64,000 nucleotides of DNA from Rhodobacter huangdaonensis. GTDB lineage: Bacteria > Pseudomonadota > Alphaproteobacteria > Rhodobacterales > Rhodobacteraceae. Each line of letters opens with the position of its first letter. Position 1 is the stretch's first letter. The notes beneath the pieces were generated by a model. That model saw only the letters and a list, made by a program, of their open reading frames with translations, was not told the DNA's origin and did no database searches. The position numbers and the translations under genes are program-made. Of the stretch, positions 25,947 to 34,681 are shown piece after piece. The DNA lies in the NCBI RefSeq assembly GCF_004022465.1, contig NZ_SAVA01000001.1, positions 310,001-374,000 of the forward strand, written 5' to 3'.

Positions 25947-27761
25947 ATGACGGGAATGCGCAGGGCGATGCACCTCGCGACGGCGGCGGGTCTGGCGGGG
26001 CTGATCTGGACGGGCCCCGGAGCGGCTGAGCCGGTCTGGCTGCAGATCGAGGCGCAGCCCTCGCTGCCGCAGGCCGAGGAGCGCGCGCGGGACTGGGCCG
26101 GCATGTTCCCCGACATCGCCGGTTTCGCGATGTCGACGGGCTGGTATGCCATCGCCATCGGCCCCTTCGCCGACACCGCAGAGGCGACGGCGCGGCTGCG
26201 CACGCTGCGCCGCGAGGGGCTGATCCCGGGCGACAGCTATGTCTCGGACGGCGGCCGCTTCCGCGGCCAGTTCTGGCCCAACGGCACCGCCCCCCTGCCC
26301 GGGGTGGCCGGGACGCCGGCGCCGGAGGCCCCCGCCCCCGACACCGCTCCCGAAACCGCCGCGGCCGAACCGCCGCCGGCCGAGGCTCCGCCCGCCGCCC
26401 CCGAGATCGCCGCCGTCCCTGAGCCGGTGACGCCGGTCGAGACACTGGCCGAGTCGCAGCGGCTCGAGGCCGGCCTCGACCGCGAGGCGCGGATGGAGAT
26501 TCAGGCCGCCCTCGAATGGCAGGGCTTCTACAACGCCACGATCGACGGCGCCTTCGGCCGCGGCACCCGCGCCGCGATCGCCGCCTGGCAGGCGGCACAG
26601 GGCTTTGCACCGACCGGCGTGCTCGCCTCGGCACAGCAGACGCAGCTTCTCGCCGCCGTCGCGGCCGACCGCGCCGCGCTTGGCCTCGAGACCGTCGAGG
26701 AGACCGACGCCGGCATCGCCATCGACCTGCCGCTCGGCCTTGTCGAATTCGACCGCTACGACCCGCCCTTCGTCATCTACCGCGCCAAGGACGGTTCGGG
26801 CGTCACGGCGCTTTTGCTGTCGCAGACGGGCGACCAGAACGCGCTTTATGGCCTTTACGACCGGATGCAGACGCTGGCGCTGGTGCCCGCCGAGGGCGAA
26901 CGCAGCCGCAACCGTTCGGGCTTCACCATTTCCGGGCAGAGCGACAGCCTGCACTCCTGGACCGAGGCACATCTGGCAGGCGGGCTGATCAAGGGCTTCA
27001 CCCTGGCCTGGCCGCCCGGGCAGGAGGCGAAGATGGCGCGGGTGCTCGCCGCGATGAAGGCCTCGTTCCGGCCGATCGGCAGCACCGCGCTCGACCCCTC
27101 GCTTGGCACGCCGATGACGGTGACGCGCGGCGACCTGATGGCGGGGCTCGAGCGGCGGCACCCGGAATTCGCCCGCTCCGGCGCCTTCATCGACGACAAG
27201 GGCGCGGTGCTGACGGCGGGGGCAGGGCTCGACGCCTGCACCAAGATCACCATCGAGGACGAGGAGGCAGAGCTCGCCTTCGCCGACCCGGCGCTCGGCA
27301 TCGCGGTGCTGCGGCCGAAGAAGCCGCTTGCCCCGGCGGGGATCGTGACCTTCGAAACCGCCCCGACCGCGCCCGGCGCCCAGGTCGCGGTGGCGGGCTT
27401 TTCCTATCCCGAGGCGCTGACCGCGCCGGTGCTGAGCTTCGGCACGCTGTCCGACCTGACCGGCCTTGCCGGCGAAGCCGGCCGCGCCCGGCTCGCGGTG
27501 CACACGCTTGCCGGCGACGCGGGCGGGCCGGTGCTCGACGGCTCGGGGGCGCTCGTCGGCGTGGTGCTGCCGCGCGCGGTCGATGGCACGAAGCTGACAC
27601 CCGCCGACCTGACCGAAGCGGTGCAGGCGATGCCGCTGGTTCAGGTGCTGGCCGAGCATGGCTTCATGCCGACAGCGTCGGAGGCCACGGGCACGCTTGC
27701 GGCCGAGGATCTCGCCGTCGAGGCGCAGAAGTTCACCGTGCAGATCGCCTGCTGGAAATGA
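25947..27761 (+). CDS. Exported SPOR / peptidoglycan-binding / inactive trypsin-like protein
   Basis: 604 residues from the ATG at 25947 (a GTG 12 bases earlier is possible). A signal peptide ends near GPGAA. A SPOR-like unit follows (about 31-110: WLQIEAQPSLPQAEERA, WYAIAIGPF), a Pro/Ala-rich linker, a PG_binding_1 domain (about 170-230: ALEWQGFYNATIDGAFG, RGTRAAIAAWQ), a middle region of unknown fold, and a trypsin-like end (about 400-600). All three expected catalytic positions are changed: where active relatives have TNAHV there is TAGAG (Ala426 for His), LDLALL is LGIAVL (Gly451 for Asp), and GNSGGP is GDAGGP (Ala525 for Ser). It is therefore probably a non-catalytic, wall-bound binding protein. 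Ends 29 bases from the convergent trkH. Confidence 0.82.
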   Translation: MTGMRRAMHLATAAGLAGLIWTGPGAAEPVWLQIEAQPSLPQAEERARDWAGMFPDIAGFAMSTGWYAIAIGPFADTAEATARLRTLRREGLIPGDSYVSDGGRFRGQFWPNGTAPLPGVAGTPAPEAPAPDTAPETAAAEPPPAEAPPAAPEIAAVPEPVTPVETLAESQRLEAGLDREARMEIQAALEWQGFYNATIDGAFGRGTRAAIAAWQAAQGFAPTGVLASAQQTQLLAAVAADRAALGLETVEETDAGIAIDLPLGLVEFDRYDPPFVIYRAKDGSGVTALLLSQTGDQNALYGLYDRMQTLALVPAEGERSRNRSGFTISGQSDSLHSWTEAHLAGGLIKGFTLAWPPGQEAKMARVLAAMKASFRPIGSTALDPSLGTPMTVTRGDLMAGLERRHPEFARSGAFIDDKGAVLTAGAGLDACTKITIEDEEAELAFADPALGIAVLRPKKPLAPAGIVTFETAPTAPGAQVAVAGFSYPEALTAPVLSFGTLSDLTGLAGEAGRARLAVHTLAGDAGGPVLDGSGALVGVVLPRAVDGTKLTPADLTEAVQAMPLVQVLAEHGFMPTASEATGTLAAEDLAVEAQKFTVQIACWK

Positions 27762-27790
27762 CGGCCGGGAAATGAGCGCGGGCGCGGCGC

Positions 27791-29239
27791 TCAGCCGCGC
27801 CAGAACTTCGGCAAGAGCAGCACGAAGGCCGACATCAGCTCGAGCCGGCCCAGCAGCATGCCGAGGGCCATCAGCCATTTCGCGCTGTCAGGGAAGCGGT
27901 CGACGGCGCCATTGGCCGAGACCTCCGGCCCCCAGGCCGGCCCGACATTGGCAATCGCCGTCCAGGCCGCGGTCAGCGCGGTGCGCGGCGCGAGCCCGGT
28001 GAGCGACAGCGCGACGATCAGCCCGCCGAAGGTCAGCACGAAAAGGGTGAAGAAGGCGACGACGGAATCGAGCACCTCGCCCTCGACCGCGCGGCCGTCA
28101 TAGCGCATCCCCATCACCCGGTGCGGGCTGTAGAGCCGCCGGATCGCCACCTTGATCGCCTGCAACAGGATCAGATAGCGGAACACCTTGACCGAGCAGC
28201 CGGTCGAGGAGGTGCAGCCGCCGATCAGCCCGGTGATGATCAGCACCACGAAGGCCAGATGCCCCCAGGTGGTGATGTCCTCGGACGCATAGCCGGTGCC
28301 GGTGAAGGTGGAGACGACGTTGAACGTCACCTCGCGCAGCGTCGGCCAGAATGCGCTTTCGTGCCGGATCAGCCGATAGAGCACGATCACCGCGATCGCA
28401 TAGCCATGCCAGCGCAGGAAGGCGCGCACCTGCGGGTCGCGCCACAGCGGCGCGGGATTGCCCTGCGCAAGCTGCACGAAGCGGATGAACGGCATCGCGG
28501 CGAGCAGCATGAAGAGCGCGGCCGCGTATTCCGGCGCGCCGCGATAGGTGCCGAAGCTCGCGTCGTAATTCGAGAACCCGCCGGTCGAGAGCGTGGTCAG
28601 CGCATGCACCACCGCATCGAAGGCGGTCATGCCAAGCACGGCATAGGTCACCGCGCAGGCCACCGTCAGCCCGACATAGACCCGGATCAGCGCCGAAGAG
28701 ATGTCCATCGCCCGCGGCAGGATCTTGCCCAGCGTGTCGAAGCCCTCGGAGCGGAAGAACTGCATGCCGCCGACCTTCATCACCGGCAGGAAGATCATCG
28801 CCACGATGATGATGCCGAGCCCGCCCAGCCATTGCAGGATCGCGCGCCACAGGTTGGTGCCGGCGGGCAGCTCGTCGAGCTCGGGGATCGCCGTCGTGCC
28901 GGTGGTGGTCAGCCCCGACATCGCCTCGAAATAGGCATCGGTGAAATCGAGCCCCGGCGCGCCGGTGAGAAAGGGCAGCGCGCCGAAGGCGGGCAGCACC
29001 GCCCAGGCGCCGGTGGTGACGACGAAGCTCTGCCGCAGGCTCAGCATCGAGCCGCGCCCGTCATGGGCCGCCAGCGCCACCAGACCGCCCGCGGTCATGG
29101 TGACGATCGCCGCCTCGAGGAAGGCGCCGGCATTGGCGTCACCGCGCAGGAAATCGAGCGCGGCCGGGATCAGCATCGCCGCCCCGAGGGCCGTGGCCAG
29201 CAGGCCGATGATGTAGCCCACCGGGCGCAACTCGATCAT
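27791..29239 (-). CDS. trkH: TrkH-family potassium uptake protein
   Basis: 482 residues from the ATG at 29239 (MIELRPVGYI), the same length as E. coli TrkH; 25 upstream in-frame residues are arginine-rich and out of character. It is the membrane-spanning K+ channel subunit, normally gated by TrkA. Four pore-loop selectivity regions can be followed, including SGLTTTGTT, ALTTLSTGGFSNYD, STFTGTGYASED and WTAIANVGPAWGP, each with the conserved glycine. SSTGCSVKVFRYLI near 370 is also typical. No trkA gene is adjacent. It is divergent from pyruvate carboxylase with 166 bases between the starts, which includes an AT-rich stretch. Confidence 0.94.
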   Translation of the reverse strand: MIELRPVGYIIGLLATALGAAMLIPAALDFLRGDANAGAFLEAAIVTMTAGGLVALAAHDGRGSMLSLRQSFVVTTGAWAVLPAFGALPFLTGAPGLDFTDAYFEAMSGLTTTGTTAIPELDELPAGTNLWRAILQWLGGLGIIIVAMIFLPVMKVGGMQFFRSEGFDTLGKILPRAMDISSALIRVYVGLTVACAVTYAVLGMTAFDAVVHALTTLSTGGFSNYDASFGTYRGAPEYAAALFMLLAAMPFIRFVQLAQGNPAPLWRDPQVRAFLRWHGYAIAVIVLYRLIRHESAFWPTLREVTFNVVSTFTGTGYASEDITTWGHLAFVVLIITGLIGGCTSSTGCSVKVFRYLILLQAIKVAIRRLYSPHRVMGMRYDGRAVEGEVLDSVVAFFTLFVLTFGGLIVALSLTGLAPRTALTAAWTAIANVGPAWGPEVSANGAVDRFPDSAKWLMALGMLLGRLELMSAFVLLLPKFWRG

Positions 29240-29297
29240 GGCCCCTGCTTGCCCGCCCCCCCGCCGCACGTCAATAGCGCGCCGCGTTGCGGCCAAC

Positions 29298-29345
29298 TTT
29301 GCAAACATTTCCAAATTGGTCAGTTAATTTGCTCAATTTCGCAGA
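29298..29345. promoter_or_regulatory. Candidate operator upstream of pyruvate carboxylase
   Basis: The AT-rich stretch between trkH and pyc holds the perfect palindrome TTTGCAAA (29298-29305) followed after 2 bases by TTTCCAAA (29308-29315), so the two 8-mers are 10 bases apart centre to centre. A looser TTTGC (29328-29332) ... GCAGA (29341-29345) pair follows. As I recall, ScfR/RamB-type regulators such as PccR of Rhodobacter sphaeroides use TTTGCAAA repeats with a 4-base spacer; the spacing here differs, so regulator identity is uncertain. Confidence 0.4.
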
Positions 29346-29405
29346 ATTAACTTGCGCTGCATCGCAGCGACGCTAGGTTTTCCGGCACCACTGCGGGGAG
29401 GGTCC

Positions 29406-32400
29406 ATGATGTTCCGCAAGATTCTGATCGCCAACCGGGGCGAAATTGCCATCCGCGTGATGCGGGCTGCCAATGAACTCGGCAAGAAGACCGTCGCCGT
29501 CTATGCCGAGGAAGACAAGCTCTCCCTGCACCGCTTCAAGGCGGATGAGGCCTACCGCATCGGCGCCGGGCTGAGCCCCGTGGGCGCCTATCTCTCGATC
29601 CCCGAGATCATCCGCGTCGCGCAGGAATCGGGCGCCGACGCGATCCACCCGGGCTATGGGCTGCTGTCGGAAAACCCCGATTTCGTCGAGGCCTGCGACA
29701 AGGCCGGCATCACCTTCATCGGCCCGCGCGCCGAGACCATGCGCGCGCTTGGCGACAAGGCTTCGGCCCGGCATGTAGCGATGAAGGCGGGCGTGCCGGT
29801 GATCCCGGCGACCGAGGTGCTGGGCGACGATTTCGACGCGATCAAGACCGAGGCCGCCGCGATCGGCTATCCGCTGATGCTGAAGGCGAGCTGGGGCGGC
29901 GGCGGGCGCGGCATGCGCCCGATCATGGGCCCCGAGGAGCTGGTCGAGAAGGTGCGCGAGGGCCGGCGCGAGGCCGAGGCCGCCTTCGGCAATGGCGAGG
30001 GTTATCTGGAAAAGATGATCCTGCGCGCCCGCCATGTCGAGGTGCAGCTGCTCGGCGACACGCACGGTCATCTCTACCACCTCTTCGAGCGTGACTGCAC
30101 CGTGCAGCGGCGCAACCAGAAGGTGGTCGAGCGCGCCCCCGCCCCCTATCTGACGCCCGAGCAGCGCGCCGAGGTCTGCGGCCTTGCGCTGCAGATCGGC
30201 AATGCGGTCGGCTATCAGAACGCCGGCACCGTCGAGTTCCTGATGGACATGGACGAGGGCCGTTTCTACTTCATCGAGGTCAACCCGCGCGTGCAGGTCG
30301 AGCATACCGTGACCGAAGAGGTCACCGGCATCGACATCGTGCAGGCGCAGATCCGCATCGCCGAGGGCGCGACGCTCGCCGAGGCGACGGGCGCCGCCGG
30401 CCAGTCCGAGGTGACGCTTTCGGGCCATGCGCTGCAGTGCCGGGTGACGACCGAGGACCCGCAGAACAACTTCATCCCCGATTACGGCCGCATCACCGCC
30501 TATCGCACCGCGACCGGCATGGGGATCCGGCTTGACGGCGGCACCGCCTATGCCGGCGGCGTCATCACCCGCTATTACGACAGCCTGCTGGTGAAGGTGA
30601 CCGCCTGGGCGCAGACCCCCGACCAGACCATCCACCGCATGGACCGCGCGCTGCGCGAGTTCCGCATCCGCGGCGTGAGCACCAACATTGATTTCGTCAT
30701 CAACCTGCTCAAGCACCCGACCTTCCTGAGCATGGGCTACACGACGAAGTTCATCGACACCACGCCCGAGCTCTTCCAGTTCAAGAAGCGGCGCGACCGC
30801 GGCACCAAGATCCTGACCTACATCGCCGACATCACGGTGAACGGCCATCCCGAGACCGCGGGCCGGCCGAAGCCGCCGGCCGAGGCACGCCCGCCGCGCC
30901 TGCCCGAGATCAAGGGCCCGGTCCGTCCCGGCACCCGGCAGTTGCTCGAGGCCGAAGGGCCGAAGGCGGTGGCCGACTGGATGAAGGCGCAAAAGCGGCT
31001 GCTGCTGACCGACACCACGATGCGCGACGGCCACCAGTCGCTTTTGGCGACCCGGATGCGCTCGATCGACATGGTCACCGCGGCGCCGGTCTATGCGGCC
31101 AATCTGGGCGATCTGTTCTCGGTCGAGTGCTGGGGCGGCGCCACCTTCGACGTCGCCTATCGCTTCTTGCAGGAATGCCCCTGGCAGCGGCTGCGCGACA
31201 TCCGCGCGGCGATGCCGAACGTGCTGACGCAGATGCTGCTGCGCGCCTCGAACGGGGTCGGCTATACCAACTATCCCGACAATGTGGTGCGGTTCTTCGT
31301 GGCGCAGGCGGCGAAGACCGGCGTCGATGTGTTCCGCGTCTTCGACAGCCTGAACTGGGTCGAGAACATGCGCGTCGCGATGGATGCGGTGATCGAGGCC
31401 GAGAAGATCTGCGAGGGCACGATCTGCTACACCGGCGACATCCTGAACCCCGAGCGGGCGAAATACGACCTGAAGTATTACGTCGCGATGGCGAAGGAGC
31501 TCGAGGCCGCGGGCGCCCATGTGCTCGGCCTGAAGGACATGGCGGGGCTGCTCAAGCCCGCCGCCGCCCGGGCCCTCGTCACCGCGCTGAAGGAGGAGGT
31601 GGGCCTGCCCATTCACTTCCACACCCATGACACCTCGGGCATCGCCGGAGCCACGGTTCTGGCCGCGGCCGAGGCGGGCGTCGATGCCGTAGACGCGGCG
31701 ATGGACGCCTTCTCGGGCGGCACCTCGCAGCCCTGCCTCGGCTCGATCGTCGAGGCGCTCGCGCATACCGAGCGTGACACCGGCCTCGACATCGACGCGA
31801 TCCGGCGGATGTCGAACTATTGGGAGGCGGTGCGCACGCAATATGCGGCCTTCGAATCGGGCACGCGGGCGCCCGCCTCGGAAGTCTGGCTGCACGAGAT
31901 GCCGGGGGGCCAGTTCACCAACCTCAAGGCGCAGGCGCGCAGCCTTGGCCTCGAGGAACGCTGGCACGCGGTGGCGCAGGCCTATGCCGACGCGAACCAG
32001 ATCTTCGGCGACATCGTGAAGGTCACGCCGTCGTCGAAGGTGGTGGGCGACATGGCGCTGATGATGGTGGCGCAGGGGCTGTCGAAGGCCGATGTGCTTG
32101 ATCCCGAGCGCGACATGGCCTTCCCCGACTCGGTCGTCGACATGCTGAAGGGCAACCTTGGCCAGCCGCCCGGAGGCTGGCCCGAGGCAATCGTGAAGAA
32201 GGCGCTGAAGGGCGAGCCCGCCTCGACCGAGCGGCCGGGGCTGCATCTGCCGGCGGTCGATCTCGAGGCGACGCGGGCAAAGCTTTCGGCCGAGCTGAAC
32301 GGCTATGCCGTCGATGACGAGGATCTGGCGGGCTACCTGATGTATCCGAAGGTCTTCCTCGACTACATGGGCCGGCACCGGCAATACGGGCCGGTGCGCT

Positions 32401-32843
32401 CCCTGCCGACGCCGGTCTTCTTCTACGGCATGCAGGCGGGCGAGCAGATCTCGGCCGAGATCGACCCGGGCAAGACGCTCGAGATCCGCTATCAGACGAT
32501 GAGCGAGACCGACGAGGCCGGCGAGGTGAAGGTGTTCTTCGAGCTGAACGGCCAGCCGCGCGCGGTGCGCGTGCCGAACCGGGCGGTGAAATCGGCAGTG
32601 AAGGCGCGGCCGAAGGCCGAGGCCGGCAACCCCGCCCATGTCGGCGCGCCGATGCCCGGATCGGTCGCCTCGGTCACCGTCGCGGTCGGGCAGAAGGTGG
32701 CGCAGGGCGACCTGCTGCTGACGATCGAGGCGATGAAGATGGAAACCGGCATCCACGCCGATCGCGCCGCCACGGTGAAGGCCGTGCATGTCGCGCCCGG
32801 CGCACAGATCGACGCCAAGGACCTGCTCGTCGAGCTCGAGTGA
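29406..32843 (+). CDS. pyc: Pyruvate carboxylase
   Basis: 1145 residues from the ATG at 29406, which follows GGGGAGGG; a second ATG comes immediately after. It carboxylates pyruvate to oxaloacetate with ATP and bicarbonate, refilling the TCA cycle. Single-chain layout: biotin carboxylase domain (about 1-455, opening FRKILIANRGEIAIRVMRA, with HPGYGLLSENP and FIEVNPRVQVEHTVTEE), carboxyltransferase domain (about 530-800, DTTMRDGHQSLLATRMR and LNWVENMR), the tetramerisation part, and the biotinyl domain at the end with EAMKMETG, where Lys1111 is the biotin site. It stands alone, facing trkH. Confidence 0.98.
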   Translation: MMFRKILIANRGEIAIRVMRAANELGKKTVAVYAEEDKLSLHRFKADEAYRIGAGLSPVGAYLSIPEIIRVAQESGADAIHPGYGLLSENPDFVEACDKAGITFIGPRAETMRALGDKASARHVAMKAGVPVIPATEVLGDDFDAIKTEAAAIGYPLMLKASWGGGGRGMRPIMGPEELVEKVREGRREAEAAFGNGEGYLEKMILRARHVEVQLLGDTHGHLYHLFERDCTVQRRNQKVVERAPAPYLTPEQRAEVCGLALQIGNAVGYQNAGTVEFLMDMDEGRFYFIEVNPRVQVEHTVTEEVTGIDIVQAQIRIAEGATLAEATGAAGQSEVTLSGHALQCRVTTEDPQNNFIPDYGRITAYRTATGMGIRLDGGTAYAGGVITRYYDSLLVKVTAWAQTPDQTIHRMDRALREFRIRGVSTNIDFVINLLKHPTFLSMGYTTKFIDTTPELFQFKKRRDRGTKILTYIADITVNGHPETAGRPKPPAEARPPRLPEIKGPVRPGTRQLLEAEGPKAVADWMKAQKRLLLTDTTMRDGHQSLLATRMRSIDMVTAAPVYAANLGDLFSVECWGGATFDVAYRFLQECPWQRLRDIRAAMPNVLTQMLLRASNGVGYTNYPDNVVRFFVAQAAKTGVDVFRVFDSLNWVENMRVAMDAVIEAEKICEGTICYTGDILNPERAKYDLKYYVAMAKELEAAGAHVLGLKDMAGLLKPAAARALVTALKEEVGLPIHFHTHDTSGIAGATVLAAAEAGVDAVDAAMDAFSGGTSQPCLGSIVEALAHTERDTGLDIDAIRRMSNYWEAVRTQYAAFESGTRAPASEVWLHEMPGGQFTNLKAQARSLGLEERWHAVAQAYADANQIFGDIVKVTPSSKVVGDMALMMVAQGLSKADVLDPERDMAFPDSVVDMLKGNLGQPPGGWPEAIVKKALKGEPASTERPGLHLPAVDLEATRAKLSAELNGYAVDDEDLAGYLMYPKVFLDYMGRHRQYGPVRSLPTPVFFYGMQAGEQISAEIDPGKTLEIRYQTMSETDEAGEVKVFFELNGQPRAVRVPNRAVKSAVKARPKAEAGNPAHVGAPMPGSVASVTVAVGQKVAQGDLLLTIEAMKMETGIHADRAATVKAVHVAPGAQIDAKDLLVELE

Positions 32844-32919
32844 GCCCCGGCCCGTTTCCCCTTGTCCTCGCGCCCGCGGCCGGTCAGGCTTGCGGGCGCG
32901 ATCACATAGGGAGACGTCG

Positions 32920-33288
32920 ATGATCACTGCCGGCTATGCGCTGCCGCTCGTTGCGCTTTATATTTTCCTGTCGCTGCATGTGGTGAATGCGCGCAAGACG
33001 CATCGCGTCTCGATCGGCGACGGCGGCAAGGATGACCTCGCGCTGCGGATCCGCACGCATGGCAACCTCGCCGAATATGCGCCCTTCGGCATCGTGATGC
33101 TGCTTCTGGCCGAGCTGGCCGGCGCCGGCGCGATCGCGCTGCACCTGTCGGGGGCGGCGCTGGTCGTGGGGCGGGCCCTGCATGCCTGGGCGCTTGGCTT
33201 CGGCGGCCCGATGGGGGCGCGCGTCGCCGGCATGGTGCTGACCCTTCTGTCGCTCGCCGCCAGCGCGGTGCTGGCGGTTCTGGCCTGA
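32920..33288 (+). CDS. MAPEG-family membrane protein
   Basis: 122 residues from the ATG at 32920, which follows AGGGAGA. Four hydrophobic segments and the MAPEG signature RTHGNLAEYAPFGIVMLLL (about 45-63) identify a small membrane protein of the eicosanoid / glutathione metabolism superfamily; bacterial members are often called YecN-like and have unproven activity. Arginines and the glutamate in the signature would contact glutathione in active relatives. It ends 9 bases before a strong bidirectional terminator shared with csbD. Confidence 0.88.
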   Translation: MITAGYALPLVALYIFLSLHVVNARKTHRVSIGDGGKDDLALRIRTHGNLAEYAPFGIVMLLLAELAGAGAIALHLSGAALVVGRALHAWALGFGGPMGARVAGMVLTLLSLAASAVLAVLA

Positions 33289-33296
33289 GACGCGAA

Positions 33297-33320
33297 AAGG
33301 GGGGGGCCTGAGCCCCCCTT
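33297..33320. terminator. Bidirectional terminator between MAPEG and CsbD genes
   Basis: AAGGGGGG (33297-33304) pairs with CCCCCCTT (33313-33320). The minus-strand reading is followed by TTC, and the element lies between the two convergent stop codons. Confidence 0.75.
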
Positions 33321-33339
33321 CCCACCGGAATTGCCCCGG

Positions 33340-33537
33340 TCAGAGCGACTCGATGAAGTCGTTGACCTCGCGCTTTGCCGCATCCTTCGAGCGGCCGTAT
33401 TTCTGCTGGATCAGCCCGGCCAGGCGTTCGGCATTGCCGGCCACCTGCTCGACCTCGTCATCGGTCAGCGCCCCCCATTTCGCGCGCACGCTGCCCTTGA
33501 TCTCCATCCACTTGCCTTCGAGCATGTCGGTGTTCAT
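33340..33537 (-). CDS. CsbD-family small stress protein
   Basis: 65 residues from the ATG at 33537, with a GGAGG ribosome site 8 bases upstream; the open frame continues back but only over intergenic sequence. It matches the CsbD fold closely (MLEGKWMEIKGSVRAKWG near the start, then LTDDEVEQVAGNAERLAG, ending in a short amphipathic helix). CsbD-like proteins are small, soluble and often induced by general stress; the molecular role is not known. Monocistronic, facing the MAPEG gene across a terminator. Confidence 0.9.
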   Translation of the reverse strand: MNTDMLEGKWMEIKGSVRAKWGALTDDEVEQVAGNAERLAGLIQQKYGRSKDAAKREVNDFIESL

Positions 33538-33687
33538 CACTTGCCTCCGTCTGCGGTTTCGGGTCCGGGCAGATCTTTCCGCCCTGCCCGCTGTCAACGG
33601 CCTTGCCCCGCAGGAGGTTCCCACCTCGCGCCCGGTCGCCGCCGCGGGCCCGCCGCAGGAAATTTTCGGAGCGGCGAATTTTTCCTC

Positions 33688-33716
33688 TTGCAGCCCCCCG
33701 CCCGATCCCATAAATC
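33688..33716 (+). promoter_or_regulatory. Promoter of the tRNA-Gly pair
   Basis: TTGCAG (33688-33693), 17-base spacer, TAAATC (33711-33716), 19 bases before the first tRNA. The tRNA-Tyr gene at 50336 has TTGACG, the same 17-base spacer and the same TAAATC, which supports both as vegetative promoters. Confidence 0.6.
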
Positions 33717-33735
33717 GCCTCCACCGAACGACGGT

Positions 33736-33810
33736 GCGGGCGTAGCTCAGGGGTAGAGCATTACCTTGCCAAGGTAAGGGTCGTGAGTTCGAATCTCATC
33801 GCCCGCTCCA
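33736..33810 (+). tRNA. tRNA-Gly (GCC), copy 1
   Basis: 75 nt including an encoded CCA. Acceptor stem GCGGGCG / CGCCCGC, anticodon stem TTACC / GGTAA with loop TTGCCAA, anticodon GCC at 33768-33770, and T loop TTCGAAT. Reads GGC and GGT glycine codons. Confidence 0.98.
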
Positions 33811-33832
33811 GTTCGGAAACATATCGCTGCAT

Positions 33833-33907
33833 GCGGGCGTAGCTCAGGGGTAGAGCATTACCTTGCCAAGGTAAGGGTCGTGAGTTCGAATCTCATCGCC
33901 CGCTCCA
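33833..33907 (+). tRNA. tRNA-Gly (GCC), copy 2
   Basis: Identical over all 75 bases to copy 1, which starts 97 bases upstream; anticodon GCC at 33865-33867. The 22 bases between the copies are unrelated to the flanks, and copy 2 has no promoter of its own that I can see, so both are probably cut from one transcript. Confidence 0.98.
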
Positions 33908-33925
33908 GCGAAATGAATGCGAAAC

Positions 33926-33953
33926 GGACCGCTTCGGCGGTCCTTTTGCTTTT
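33926..33953 (+). terminator. Terminator after the tRNA-Gly pair
   Basis: Perfect 7-bp stem GGACCGC / GCGGTCC closed by a TTCG tetraloop, then TTTTGCTTTT. It starts 19 bases after the second tRNA. Confidence 0.93.
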
Positions 33954-34080
33954 CCGCCCCTCCTTCACGACCACGCGCCCGCAGCCGCCCGGCCGGCGGC
34001 CGCGCCGCAACAGTTGCAAGCCCCTGCTTTGCAAGCCGCGCCCCGCGCCCTATAAGGCGGTGACACGGAAGGGAGCGACG

Positions 34081-34668
34081 ATGCGCAAGGCCACCATCAC
34101 CCGCAAGACCGCCGAGACCGAGATCTCGGTCGAGATCGACCTCGACGGCACCGGCAGCTACCGGAACGTGACCGGGGTGGGCTTTTTCGACCACATGCTC
34201 GACCAGCTTGCCCGCCACTCGCTGATCGACCTGACGATCACCGCACAGGGCGATCTGCACATCGACGACCACCACACCGTCGAGGACACGGGCATCGCCC
34301 TTGGCCAGGCCCTGGTGCAGGCGCTCGGCGACAAGAAGGGCATCCGCCGCTACGGCCATTTCGCGCTCGCCATGGACGACACCCAGATCGCCACCGCGCT
34401 CGACCTGTCGGGCCGGCCTTACCTGGTGTGGAACGTCGACTTCCCGACGCAGAAGATCGGCACCTTCGACACCGAGCTGGTGCGCGAGTTCTTCCAGGCG
34501 CTCTCGACCAATGGCGGCATCACGCTGCATGTCGACAAGGTGCACGGGATCAACAGCCACCACATCGCCGAGGCGGCCTTCAAGTCGGTCGCCCGGGCAC
34601 TGCGCGCCGCCGTCGAGATCGACCCGCGCATGGCCGGGGTGCTGCCCTCGACCAAGGGCGCGCTCTGA
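34081..34668 (+). CDS. hisB: Imidazoleglycerol-phosphate dehydratase
   Basis: 195 residues from the ATG at 34081. It dehydrates imidazole-glycerol phosphate to imidazole-acetol phosphate, the sixth step specific to histidine synthesis. The metal ligands are in FDHMLDQLARHS and HIDDHHTVEDTGIALGQAL, and again in HGINSHHIAEAAFKS (about 155-170), the duplicated pattern of the family. This is the stand-alone dehydratase, without the histidinol-phosphatase domain of the enterobacterial fusion. It starts the hisB-hisH-hisA-hisF-hisE cluster; hisH follows after 13 bases. Confidence 0.97.
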   Translation: MRKATITRKTAETEISVEIDLDGTGSYRNVTGVGFFDHMLDQLARHSLIDLTITAQGDLHIDDHHTVEDTGIALGQALVQALGDKKGIRRYGHFALAMDDTQIATALDLSGRPYLVWNVDFPTQKIGTFDTELVREFFQALSTNGGITLHVDKVHGINSHHIAEAAFKSVARALRAAVEIDPRMAGVLPSTKGAL

Positions 34669-34681
34669 GAAGGAAAGACAG

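Noticed and set aside
29373..32927. 1184-residue open frame antisense to pyruvate carboxylase
   Set aside because: Same GC effect; the plus-strand gene has full-length family similarity and the antisense translation has none.
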